A stretch of DNA of 64,000 nt from contig DATFFP010000029.1 in assembly GCA_035249985.1 (NCBI GenBank), forward strand, positions 1 through 64,000, given 5' to 3'. Every line of letters starts with the position of its first letter. The first letter of the stretch is position 1. Source of the stretch: JAICNG01 sp035249985. GTDB lineage: Bacteria > Gemmatimonadota > Gemmatimonadetes > Gemmatimonadales > Gemmatimonadaceae. Below are positions 57,026 through 64,000 of this stretch, piece by piece. The position numbers were made by a program, and so were the translations under genes. The notes under the pieces are model-generated. The model searched no databases, was not told the origin of the DNA, and was given only the letters and a program-made list of their open reading frames with translations.

Positions 57026-59322
57026 ATCACCGCCCCCATTCTCCTCTTCGCCGGCCAGGTGAACCTCGGAACTTCACGACGCAGCACACGCTTTCCACAT
57101 CGTCGCGGATCGACGAGCTCGAAGCGCGCTTCCTCCACGCGCTCGGAGCTCGCGCCCGCGTAGACGCGAAAGAATCCAGGCTCCACGACGAGATCGAGCG
57201 CCGCGTCGTGGAAGGCCAGATCCTTGGACCCGAGCGGGAATGACACCGATTGCGTCTCGCCAGGCTGCAGCGTGATGCGACGGAACCCGCGCAGCTCCTT
57301 CACCGGGCGCGTCAGGGTTCCGACCTCGTCCCGGATGTACAGCTGAACGATCTCGTCCCCCGCTCGGTCGCCCGTATTCGTGACGTCGACGCTGACGATG
57401 AGGGTGTCGCTCGGTCGCATCGTCGCTGCACTGAGGCGGAGGTTGCGATACGCGAAGGTCGTGTAGCTCAGCCCATGGCCAAAGGGATACAGCGGCGTCC
57501 ACGGGACATCGATGTATTTCGATGTGTACTTCTGATTCGCCACCGGCGGCCGGCCCGTATTCTTGTGGTTGTAGTACAGCGGTACCTGTCCGACCGTCCG
57601 CGGAATCGTCACCGGCAGCTTCCCGGAAGGATTCGCGTCGCCGAACAGCACGTCCGCCACCGCGTTCCCCATCTCCGTGCCGAGATACCAGGCGTGCATG
57701 ATCGCGGGCACGCTGTCGGCAAACGACGAGATCGCGAGCGGGCGTCCGCCCATCAGCACGACGATGACGGGTTTGCCCGCTCCACGCACCGCCCGTACAA
57801 GACCTTCCTGCGCACCGGGCAGCCCGATGAACGCGCGATTGTTCGCTTCCGCGCTCTGCTCCTGATGCTCGCCGACCACGAGCACGGCGACGTCGGCTTC
57901 CCGCGCCACGCGCACCGCTTCCGCGAATCCGCTCGTATCGGCGGTCGCCGAATCCGCGCCGCGGGCGTGGACCACGCGTGCCGACGGCACGGCGCGGCGA
58001 ATCCCCTCCAGCACCGTGACACCCTCTTCGGCACGTCCCGCCGCCGACCAGTTGCCGATCGACGACCGCGCGTCGGTGGCGAGCGACCCGATGACCGCGA
58101 TCGTACCTAACGATTTCGACAGAGGAAGCGCGCGTCCTTCGTTCCGGAGGAGCACGATCGCCTTTTGCGCCAGCGCGCGTGCCGCCGCCCGATGCTCGGC
58201 GGCCAGCAGCGTCTGGCGCTCACGCGTCGTGTCACTATACCGAAACGGATCGGCGAAGAGTCCAAGGTCGTATTTGGCGCGCAGGACGCGTCGGACCGCG
58301 GCGTCCACATCGCGCGTGGCGACTCGTCCCGATCGCACCAGGGGCGCCAGCTTGTTCAGGTAGATGCGGCTCACCATGTCGACGTCGACCCCCGCACGGA
58401 GCGCGAGCGCACCCGCGGACGCCGAATCGGCCGCCACCCCATGCGGGATGAGCTCCAGCACTCCCGTGTAGTCACTCACCAGCACGCCATTCCATCCCCA
58501 CTCCGCGCGCAACAGGCCATCGATGAGCTGCTCGCTCGCATGCACCGGCATGCCCGCGACTTCGTTGAACGACGCCATCACCGACCGCGCGCCCGCTTCG
58601 ATCGCGGCGTGAAAGGGTGGCAGATAGATGTCGCGCAGGGTGACGTCAGGGATGTCGGCGATGTTGTAATCCCGGCCGCCTTCCGCCGCGCCGTAACCGA
58701 CGAAGTGCTTCGCGGTCGCCAGCATCGTGTTCGGCGCGCTCAGGTCGGTGCCCTGGAAGCCCCGCACGCGCGCGGCGGCCATGATCGAGCCGAGGTACGG
58801 ATCCTCGCCGGCGCCCTCGACAATGCGGCCCCAGCGTGCGTCGCGCGCGATGTCGACCATCGGCGCAAAGGTCCAGTGCAGACCCGCCGCCGTTGCTTCG
58901 ATCGCCGCGATGCGCGCGGCATGCTCGACCGCCTGCGGATCCCACGATGCCGCCTCGGCGATCGAGACGGGAAAGATCGTACGGAATCCGTGGATGACAT
59001 CGTGCGCGAACAGGAGCGGGATCTTGTGTCGCGATTGGAGTGCGACCTCCTGCATTCGGCGCGTGTAGGCCGCGCCGAACACCCCGAGGAACGAACCGAC
59101 CTGGCCGCGGCGTATCTCGTCCTCACCACCCTCCGGAACGACCGGGCCGGTGTCTCCCCAGCGTCCCGGAAGCTGCGTGAGCTGCCCGAGCTTCTCCTCG
59201 AGCGTCATGCGCGCGATGAGGGAGTCCACGAAGCGCGCCGCCCGTGACGTGGTGGCTTGGGCAGCCGCCGATGCCGCGGAGAGAATCAGGGCGGCGCACG
59301 CGATCGAGAGTCGTGCCGTCAT
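57016..59322 (-). CDS. GH3 beta-glucosidase (BglX-like)
   Basis: A 768-residue secreted glycoside hydrolase family 3 enzyme: signal (LSIACAALILSAASAAAQA), catalytic N-terminal domain with GQLTQLPGRWGDTG, IPLLFAHDVIHGFRTIFPVSIAEAASWD, AAAGLHWTFAPMVDIARDARWGRIVEGAGEDPYLGS, ATAKHFVGYGAAEGGRDYN and nucleophile region GVLVSDYTGVLEL; second alpha/beta sandwich domain with the acid-base region GEHQEQSAEANNR; and a C-terminal fibronectin-like domain (YIRDEVGTLTRPVKELRGF). Removes terminal beta-glucose residues. Start ATG 59322 overlaps the upstream hydrolase stop (TGATG) and has GGGAG 9 nt before it. Adjacent GH144-like gene suggests beta-1,2-glucooligosaccharides as the substrate. Confidence 0.93.
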   Translation of the reverse strand: MTARLSIACAALILSAASAAAQATTSRAARFVDSLIARMTLEEKLGQLTQLPGRWGDTGPVVPEGGEDEIRRGQVGSFLGVFGAAYTRRMQEVALQSRHKIPLLFAHDVIHGFRTIFPVSIAEAASWDPQAVEHAARIAAIEATAAGLHWTFAPMVDIARDARWGRIVEGAGEDPYLGSIMAAARVRGFQGTDLSAPNTMLATAKHFVGYGAAEGGRDYNIADIPDVTLRDIYLPPFHAAIEAGARSVMASFNEVAGMPVHASEQLIDGLLRAEWGWNGVLVSDYTGVLELIPHGVAADSASAGALALRAGVDVDMVSRIYLNKLAPLVRSGRVATRDVDAAVRRVLRAKYDLGLFADPFRYSDTTRERQTLLAAEHRAAARALAQKAIVLLRNEGRALPLSKSLGTIAVIGSLATDARSSIGNWSAAGRAEEGVTVLEGIRRAVPSARVVHARGADSATADTSGFAEAVRVAREADVAVLVVGEHQEQSAEANNRAFIGLPGAQEGLVRAVRGAGKPVIVVLMGGRPLAISSFADSVPAIMHAWYLGTEMGNAVADVLFGDANPSGKLPVTIPRTVGQVPLYYNHKNTGRPPVANQKYTSKYIDVPWTPLYPFGHGLSYTTFAYRNLRLSAATMRPSDTLIVSVDVTNTGDRAGDEIVQLYIRDEVGTLTRPVKELRGFRRITLQPGETQSVSFPLGSKDLAFHDAALDLVVEPGFFRVYAGASSERVEEARFELVDPRRCGKRVLRREVPRFTWPAKRRMGAVICR

Positions 59323-60785
59323 CAGTTGCATCTCCCTTCGATCCAGCCGCCGGTGAAGCCCGCGCGGCAGAGTCCACGAACGATGTACGGGTTCTTCTTC
59401 ATGAGCTCCCACAGGAGTCCGGAGCGATGATTCTCGATCATCGCCACGATGGGGCCCTGATCGATCCCGATATAGTTGTCATCGAACCAGCCTTTGCCGG
59501 CAACAATGCGGCCGCGAACCAGTCGCAGCGTCGCATCCTTCAGCGTCGGGTTGAAAGCGTCGAGAAATCCGTACCGCGTGTAAAGGTCGTCGCCGTATCG
59601 CTCTCGCATCGCGACCAGGGCGCGGGTCGTGATGTCGGGAGCAAAGGGAATCGATCCCCCCGCCGCCGTGGGGGCGATGGTCCCGTCATCGTTGATGTAA
59701 GGCGCGGCAGCGCCGCGCGCCCAGTACCTGTGAAAGCGCCGCGAGACCCCATCGATCACGATCGTCGTGTCCGCCGGACCATCGGAGGCGGTCAGTCCCC
59801 AGATGTCGCCGCTGTAATCGGTCCATCGGCCCGGGTTGGCGATGGCGTACTGACGCTGCGAGCGCGTCGCGCGAGCCGAGTTCTCGAAGTAATCGATGCC
59901 GCGATCGCGCATGTACGCGTCGAAGATGCCGCGGAAATCGATGAAGATGTGCGAGTACTGGTGGCCGAACAGTGGAGGGAAGTTGACGTGCGTAAAGCCC
60001 TGGAAGTCCGCCCATTCATACGTGCTGGTGAAGGCGCGCCACGCCTCCGGCTCGATGGGATGGGTGGGCGAGCCTAACGCGAGCACATAGAGGATCATCG
60101 CCTCGTCGTAGCCACGATACGCCGCAGGACCGAACCCGCGCTCGGGACGCCAGGCCATCGTGATCAGTGGTCGCTGATCGCGCAGGAAATACGGCCACTC
60201 CACGCGACGATAGAGCGAATCGGCGTAGGCGCGAATGGCGATCTCTCGCGCGTCGGTGCCGTCGAAGTATTGCTGGACGACCAGTACCCCGGCGAGCAGC
60301 AGGCCTGTATCGATGGTCGAGAGCTCGGTGTTGCGATAGCGGAGCCCGGTCTCCATGTCGAGGAAGTGGTAGAAGAATCCGCGATCTCCCGCGAGACCTG
60401 TGGCATCGGTCCCTTGTGGCAGGCCCCACATGAACCGCAGCGTAGTCAGCGTTCGCTCGGCGGCTTCGGCACGCGTCACCCACCGGCGCTCGACTCCTAC
60501 TGGATACGCGGTCAGAGCGAACCCCACCGCCGCGATGCTCGCGAACGGGGGGTTGGGCCACCGATCGGGAGCGAGCCCGTTGCGGGCATTCGTCGTTTCC
60601 CAGAAGTAGGCGAAAGTGCGCGCCTGGAGGCTGTCGACGAACGCCTCTATGCGGGTAGAGGGTGTTGGAGATGGCGCAGGGGATACACCAGCGGCGCATC
60701 CGACCAGGCCGGCGAGCGCGAACGTCGCCGTCAGTCGGAGAAGACCGCTGCGCACGGTGGGAAGAGCGATGGGGAAGAGGCGCAT
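59322..60785 (-). CDS. PF10091/GH144-like glycoside hydrolase lipoprotein
   Basis: A 487-residue lipoprotein (signal ATFALAGLVGC) of the family annotated as glucoamylase-like (PF10091), in which GH144 endo-beta-1,2-glucanases were later found. Motifs of the (alpha/alpha)6 barrel: TFAYFWETTNARNGLAPDRWPNPPFASIAAVGFALTAYPVG, DRGFFYHFLDMETGLRYRNTELSTIDTGLLLAGVL, LITMAWRPERGFGPAAYRGYDEAMILYVLAL, FGHQYSHIFIDFRG, WGLTASDGP, ARGAAAPYINDDGTIAPTAAGGSIPFAP and YIGIDQGPIVAMIENHRSGLLW. It probably cuts internal beta-1,2-glucosidic bonds outside the cell, feeding the GH3 enzyme encoded next. First gene of its operon, with a 1-nt overlap to GH3. Confidence 0.82.
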   Translation of the reverse strand: MRLFPIALPTVRSGLLRLTATFALAGLVGCAAGVSPAPSPTPSTRIEAFVDSLQARTFAYFWETTNARNGLAPDRWPNPPFASIAAVGFALTAYPVGVERRWVTRAEAAERTLTTLRFMWGLPQGTDATGLAGDRGFFYHFLDMETGLRYRNTELSTIDTGLLLAGVLVVQQYFDGTDAREIAIRAYADSLYRRVEWPYFLRDQRPLITMAWRPERGFGPAAYRGYDEAMILYVLALGSPTHPIEPEAWRAFTSTYEWADFQGFTHVNFPPLFGHQYSHIFIDFRGIFDAYMRDRGIDYFENSARATRSQRQYAIANPGRWTDYSGDIWGLTASDGPADTTIVIDGVSRRFHRYWARGAAAPYINDDGTIAPTAAGGSIPFAPDITTRALVAMRERYGDDLYTRYGFLDAFNPTLKDATLRLVRGRIVAGKGWFDDNYIGIDQGPIVAMIENHRSGLLWELMKKNPYIVRGLCRAGFTGGWIEGRCN

Positions 60786-60878
60786 TGGGCGACGGAGCGA
60801 GAAGACGCTAGCTTATCCCTCCCGCATTCCGGTTCGCCAGCCTGGCGGCCGGAGCAGAACGATCAGTCCGAGGCGCCT

Positions 60879-61301
60879 ATGGAACAACGCATGAGCCTGG
60901 TGACGCTCGGCGTCGCCGACCTTCGTCGCGCTCGCCGGTTCTACGAAGCTGGCCTGGGCTGGAAGCCAGGCTTCGCCAGCGATGATGTCGTGTTCTACGA
61001 GACGGGCGGTCCGATCATCGCCCTCTGGAGCCGTCGCGACCTCGCCGCCGATGCGCAGATCGAGGACGATGAATCGACGTTTGGCGGCCTGGCGCTCGCG
61101 CACAACGTCCGCTCTCGTGAAGATGTCGAATCGGTCCTCGCCGAGGCAGCCGCGGCCGGCGCCGCGATTCTCAAGTCCGCCGAGGACACCCAGTGGGGCG
61201 GATATTCAGGCTACTTCGCCGATCCCGACGGACACTTGTGGGAGGTCGCGTTCAATCCCGCCTGGACGATAGGCGAGGACGGCTCGGTGCGGATGAAGTG
61301 A
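60879..61301 (+). CDS. VOC (glyoxalase-like) protein
   Basis: A 140-residue protein: VTLGVADLRRARRFYEAGLGWKPGFASDDVVFYETGGPIIALWSRRDL, then LALAHNVRSREDVESVLAEAAAAGA and TQWGGYSGYFADPDGHLWEVAFNP. The conserved DPDGHxWEVAFNP terminus is typical of this uncharacterised VOC group. Metal-binding His and Glu residues (DGHLWE) are present; no substrate can be assigned. Start ATG 60879; the second ATG at 60891 is also possible. Diverges from the GH144 operon; the convergent repeat hairpin begins at its stop. Confidence 0.82.
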   Translation: MEQRMSLVTLGVADLRRARRFYEAGLGWKPGFASDDVVFYETGGPIIALWSRRDLAADAQIEDDESTFGGLALAHNVRSREDVESVLAEAAAAGAAILKSAEDTQWGGYSGYFADPDGHLWEVAFNPAWTIGEDGSVRMK

Positions 61302-61436
61302 CAACTGCGTACTGCGTACTGCGTACCGCGTACTAAAACCCTCGGGAGGCTACGAAGGCCAATCGTGGCTTCCCGAGGGTTCTAGTACGCAGTACGCAGT
61401 ACGCAGTTCGCAGTTCGCAGTTCGCCGTGGTCACTT
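61296..61436. repeat. Nested convergent hairpin, family C (gcagtacgcagttc word) with terminator core
   Basis: Outer arms built from tandem variants of actgcgtactgcgtaccgcg (61303-61334) and gtacgcagtacgcagttcgc (61385-61424), closed outside by aagtgac/gtcactt. Inside is the GC stem accctcgggaggctacga/tcgtggcttcccgagggt (61338-61380). The element spans the complete convergent gap between the VOC stop (61301) and the amidohydrolase stop (61431). Same design as the element at 4307-4442, with a different word. Confidence 0.9.
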
Positions 61437-62375
61437 CCTCCGCAGCAGCCTCCCTGCCCGCGTCCAGTACTCCCCTTCGAGCCCGAGCCGCTGCTTCACC
61501 AGGGCGTCGCGCTTCATCCAGTTCTTCTCGCGCAGGAGTGCGAGCGCCCCGGTGAGGCCGACTCGCCGGAGCGGCGGCAGCGGCAGAATAGGCCAATCGC
61601 TGCCGTGCACGAGCTTGTCGCGCACCACGTCGTCCTCGAGCAGGCGGCGCCAGCCATACGACCGCGTGGGGAGGTTCAACGCCGAGGTGTCGCCGTAGCA
61701 GTGCTCCCACTCGCGCGCCATCCGCATGAACGAGTCGACGTGACAGCTCTCGCCATAGAACGACTTCGTTCCGCAGTGCGCCATGATCACCGTAACGCCT
61801 CGCTCCAGAGCTGGCGTCAGAAGCGCAGGATCCGCCACGTGCGCATTCGCCGTCGGCAGCGTGCGCTCCCAGCCGGTGTGGCTCAGCAGCGGAATCTTCA
61901 GGTCCGCCAGCGCCTCATAGAATGGAACGCACCGCGCGTCCGACGGATCGATGTCCTGCGTGATCGGCAGCCACTTGATGAGCACCGCGCCGTCACGCGC
62001 CACGCGCTCGAGCTCTTGCACCGCGTCGCGCCGATACGGATGGATCGACGCGCCGTACAGGAGGCCCGGATATTTGCGCGTGACGTCGCGAACGTAGTCG
62101 TTCCCCACCTCGAAGTGCGTGCGCGCCGCGTCGCGCTTGCCCGCGGCGTCATGCACGGCATCGAAGGCGAGCACGACCGCCGCGTTCACCGGATTCGCCT
62201 CGGCCACCGTCCGCGCGAGCAGCTCCTCGAGGGTGCGCTCGGTGTTCACGTCCTCGCCGACGAGGCCGAACTTCCAGCGCATGAAGCGAAATGGCAGGCT
62301 GTCCAGCAGCGTTCGCGACATGTACCCGTGTCCGGGCGTGAACGCGCTGAGGTGCACGTGACAGTCGACGATCAC
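61431..62375 (-). CDS. Amidohydrolase-family metal-dependent hydrolase
   Basis: A 314-residue TIM-barrel hydrolase of the amidohydrolase 2 (PF04909) group: IVDCHVHLSAF (metal-binding HxH at the N-terminus), VLIKWLPITQDIDPSDARCVPFYEALADLKIPLLSHTGWERTLP, GVTVIMAHCGTKSFYGE, VRDKLVHGSDWPILP (metal Asp in GSDWP). Members decarboxylate or hydrolyse aromatic and other ring compounds; the substrate is unknown. GTG 62375 overlaps the chemoreceptor stop by GTGA, an unusual coupling of a hydrolase to a receptor. Confidence 0.85.
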   Translation of the reverse strand: MIVDCHVHLSAFTPGHGYMSRTLLDSLPFRFMRWKFGLVGEDVNTERTLEELLARTVAEANPVNAAVVLAFDAVHDAAGKRDAARTHFEVGNDYVRDVTRKYPGLLYGASIHPYRRDAVQELERVARDGAVLIKWLPITQDIDPSDARCVPFYEALADLKIPLLSHTGWERTLPTANAHVADPALLTPALERGVTVIMAHCGTKSFYGESCHVDSFMRMAREWEHCYGDTSALNLPTRSYGWRRLLEDDVVRDKLVHGSDWPILPLPPLRRVGLTGALALLREKNWMKRDALVKQRLGLEGEYWTRAGRLLRRK

Positions 62376-64000
62376 ACCGCGGCCGTCTTGAGGTTGTCGA
62401 CCAGACCCTTGAGCTGCGTCGACGTCTGCAGCAGATGCGATGACGCCGAGCTCATCTGCTCACAGGCCGCGCTCTGCTCCTGGGTCGATGCACTCACCTG
62501 CTGCGCCGAGCTCGCATGGTTCTCCGCCGTCTTGGCGATGGACATCACGCTCGTCGCGGCTCCCTGAACGGCATCGGCATTTCCCTGTGCGGCGATGGCG
62601 ACGTCATGCGCGGCCACGCGCGTTCGCTCGGCCGCATCCGCGATGGCGGTCAGCGCCTCGTCGATGTCACGCGACACGAGCTCGATCTCGGCCACGCGCG
62701 CCACACCGACCTTCATCGCCTCGGTCGTGCTCGCGACGCGCTGCGACACGACCGTGGTCATCTGCACGATGTCGTTGGCCGCGGCTTGCGTCTGCTCGGC
62801 GAGCTTGCGCACCTCGTCAGCGACGACCGCGAAGCCCTTGCCGGCTTTGCCCGCGCGAGCGGCTTCGATGGCGGCGTTGAGCGCGAGCAGATTGGTTTGC
62901 TCGGCAATGCGGCTCACCGCTTCCACGAACCGATTGATGTCGGCCGCGGTCGCGTTCAGCGCCTTCACTTCGGCGGAGGCGGTCTGAACGGTGTCGCGGA
63001 CGTCGGTAAGAATCCCGAGCGTGCGAACGACTTCGACGCGCTTCTCACCCGCGGATCGCGCGATGCCCTCCGCCAGCACGTTCACCGCCTCGGCGCCTCC
63101 GAGAACGCTGTGTGCCGCATCGCGCATCGACTGAAGCGAGCTGTCGATCCAGCGCAGCTGCTTCACCTGCTTTTCCGCGCCCGCCGACACCTCGTTCATC
63201 GCGGTCGCGGTCTCACCAGCAGAGCCGGAGATCTGCTCCGTGACCGAGGAGAGGTCCCGAGCGGAAGCGGCGACGTCTTTCGCCGTCTGCGCGACAACCG
63301 ACACGATGCGTGACAGCGACTCCGTGGTCTGGTTCATCACGCTGGCGAGGATGCGATATTCTCCGGGCATGTCGCCCGTGGTGCGCGCGGTGAAGTCGCC
63401 TTCGTTGAGCTGACGGGCGTGCGTCAGCAGGCGGTCGAGCGGGCGCGTGACCCGGCGCACGGTGCTGACGACGACGATCAGCGCCAGCCCGAGGGCGGTG
63501 AGAATGACGAACCCGAGCGAGACGGCGCGCTTCACGGTCGCGCGCTCCAGGCGATGGGCCGCGTCCGCGACTTTACGCGCTTTCATCTGACCGAGTCGTT
63601 CGACGTCGCCGAGGAGCCGCGAGACCAGCGGCGCCGTCGCCTCGGCCTCTCTGAGCGCGACCTCGTGCCGGCCGAGATCGGCCAGCCGGTGCGCGCGCGC
63701 GTAGCGGACCTCGATGCGGGAGAGCGTTGCATCGATCGCGGCGACGAGCGCGATCTCCTCCATCGTCTGCGAAGGCAGGTCGTTCATCGCGCGCTGAATC
63801 CGATGCGCTTCCCATCCCAGTCGTGTGAACGCCTGCCCCGCGGTCGAGTCACGGCCGTCGAGGTATCGTCGCGCGGCGGCGACTTCCTGGGCAATGCTCG
63901 ACGCGAACTGCGACGAGAGTCGCGTCTCTTCCTGGACGGCATCGAGGGTGTTTCGAATTACGCCCGAGGTCGCGAACATCGACCATCCGCCGATCACGCC
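62372..64000 (-). CDS. Methyl-accepting chemotaxis protein, 5' end beyond the window
   Basis: At least 541 residues visible, with the N-terminus cut by the right edge (the frame stays open to 64000). Order: a periplasmic four-helix-like sensor region (SGVIRNTLDAVQEETRLSSQFASSIAQEVAAARRYL...), a transmembrane helix (VSLGFVILTALGLALIVVVSTV), a HAMP domain (RRVTRPLDRLLTHARQLNEGDFTARTTGDMPGEYRIL) and the long cytoplasmic coiled-coil signalling domain with the hairpin tip RIAEQTNLLALNAAIEAARAGKAGKGFAVVADEVRKLAEQTQAA. It relays ligand information to CheA/CheW. No che genes are in the window. Coupled to the amidohydrolase gene. Confidence 0.93.
   Translation of the reverse strand, partial: GVIGGWSMFATSGVIRNTLDAVQEETRLSSQFASSIAQEVAAARRYLDGRDSTAGQAFTRLGWEAHRIQRAMNDLPSQTMEEIALVAAIDATLSRIEVRYARAHRLADLGRHEVALREAEATAPLVSRLLGDVERLGQMKARKVADAAHRLERATVKRAVSLGFVILTALGLALIVVVSTVRRVTRPLDRLLTHARQLNEGDFTARTTGDMPGEYRILASVMNQTTESLSRIVSVVAQTAKDVAASARDLSSVTEQISGSAGETATAMNEVSAGAEKQVKQLRWIDSSLQSMRDAAHSVLGGAEAVNVLAEGIARSAGEKRVEVVRTLGILTDVRDTVQTASAEVKALNATAADINRFVEAVSRIAEQTNLLALNAAIEAARAGKAGKGFAVVADEVRKLAEQTQAAANDIVQMTTVVSQRVASTTEAMKVGVARVAEIELVSRDIDEALTAIADAAERTRVAAHDVAIAAQGNADAVQGAATSVMSIAKTAENHASSAQQVSASTQEQSAACEQMSSASSHLLQTSTQLKGLVDNLKTAAV

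Noticed and set aside
61296..61436. CRISPR array or tandem-repeat locus
   Set aside because: The unit is only about 8 bp, there are no spacers, and the two arms are reverse complements, so it is a hairpin and not a CRISPR array. The same holds for the other word repeats.
1..64000. tRNA, rRNA genes and insertion sequences
   Set aside because: No T-loop-like GGTTCGAATCC segments with a cloverleaf, no rRNA signature and no transposase-like protein were found on either strand by reading.

Overview
The window is about 64 kb of GC-rich bacterial chromosome with dense, mostly minus-strand genes. Many lipoproteins carry an acidic run after the lipid-modified cysteine (CDDDDPTGP, CDDDDPIGP), 4-nt ATGA/GTGA stop-start overlaps are common, and periplasmic enzymes are numerous. 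Together with the gene content this suggests a Gemmatimonadota-like soil or sediment organism. That assignment is inference. I saw no rRNA, tRNA, CRISPR array or transposase.

Layout. 1-794: 3' part of a polyphosphate kinase 2 gene. 1114-3228: di-haem cytochrome c peroxidase diverging from a cysteine-rich HTH regulator. 4450-7482: a compact minus-strand cassette (radical SAM/SPASM enzyme split by an in-frame TAG, HprK-like kinase, 81-residue precursor-like peptide, TolB-type propeller lipoprotein) that looks like a small RiPP-type system. 7585-12082: lipoproteins, a WtpA/ModA-type binding protein, an ArsR/SRPBCC pair, META and DUF4230 proteins and a helix-hairpin-helix lipoprotein. 12207-22508: L,D-transpeptidase, phosphofructokinase, intradiol dioxygenase, Ser/Thr kinase with PEGA domain, M14 peptidase, aldo/keto reductase and metallophosphoesterase.

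22585-30074: a complete histidine operon (hisG-D-C-H-A-B-F-N-IE) preceded by its own promoter, a His-rich leader peptide and an intrinsic terminator, the parts of a classical attenuator. 32506-35729: a LytS/LytTR two-component system whose kinase is an internal tandem duplication with a dead first copy, followed by a secreted protein with an inverted repeat in front of it. 37223-40627: a 1134-residue ThuA/glucose-dehydrogenase/PKD/cytochrome c fusion. 45012-46165: a TerC-family transporter under a clear yybP-ykoY (manganese) riboswitch. 48483-60785: a minus-strand carbohydrate island (MGH1/GH63-like hydrolase, PHP phosphoesterase, esterase, sodium:solute symporter, sulfatase, GH3 beta-glucosidase, PF10091/GH144-like hydrolase), where GH144 plus GH3 suggests beta-1,2-glucan use. 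61431-64000: amidohydrolase and a truncated chemoreceptor.

The most unusual feature at genome scale is a set of intergenic hairpins whose arms are made of 8-11 bp words repeated with small variations. At least five different words occur, three of them at more than one locus. In two convergent gene pairs the hairpin fills the whole gap and encloses a GC-rich terminator stem. They also reach into coding ends: they lie by stop codons and, in the sulfatase, within the signal-peptide codons.
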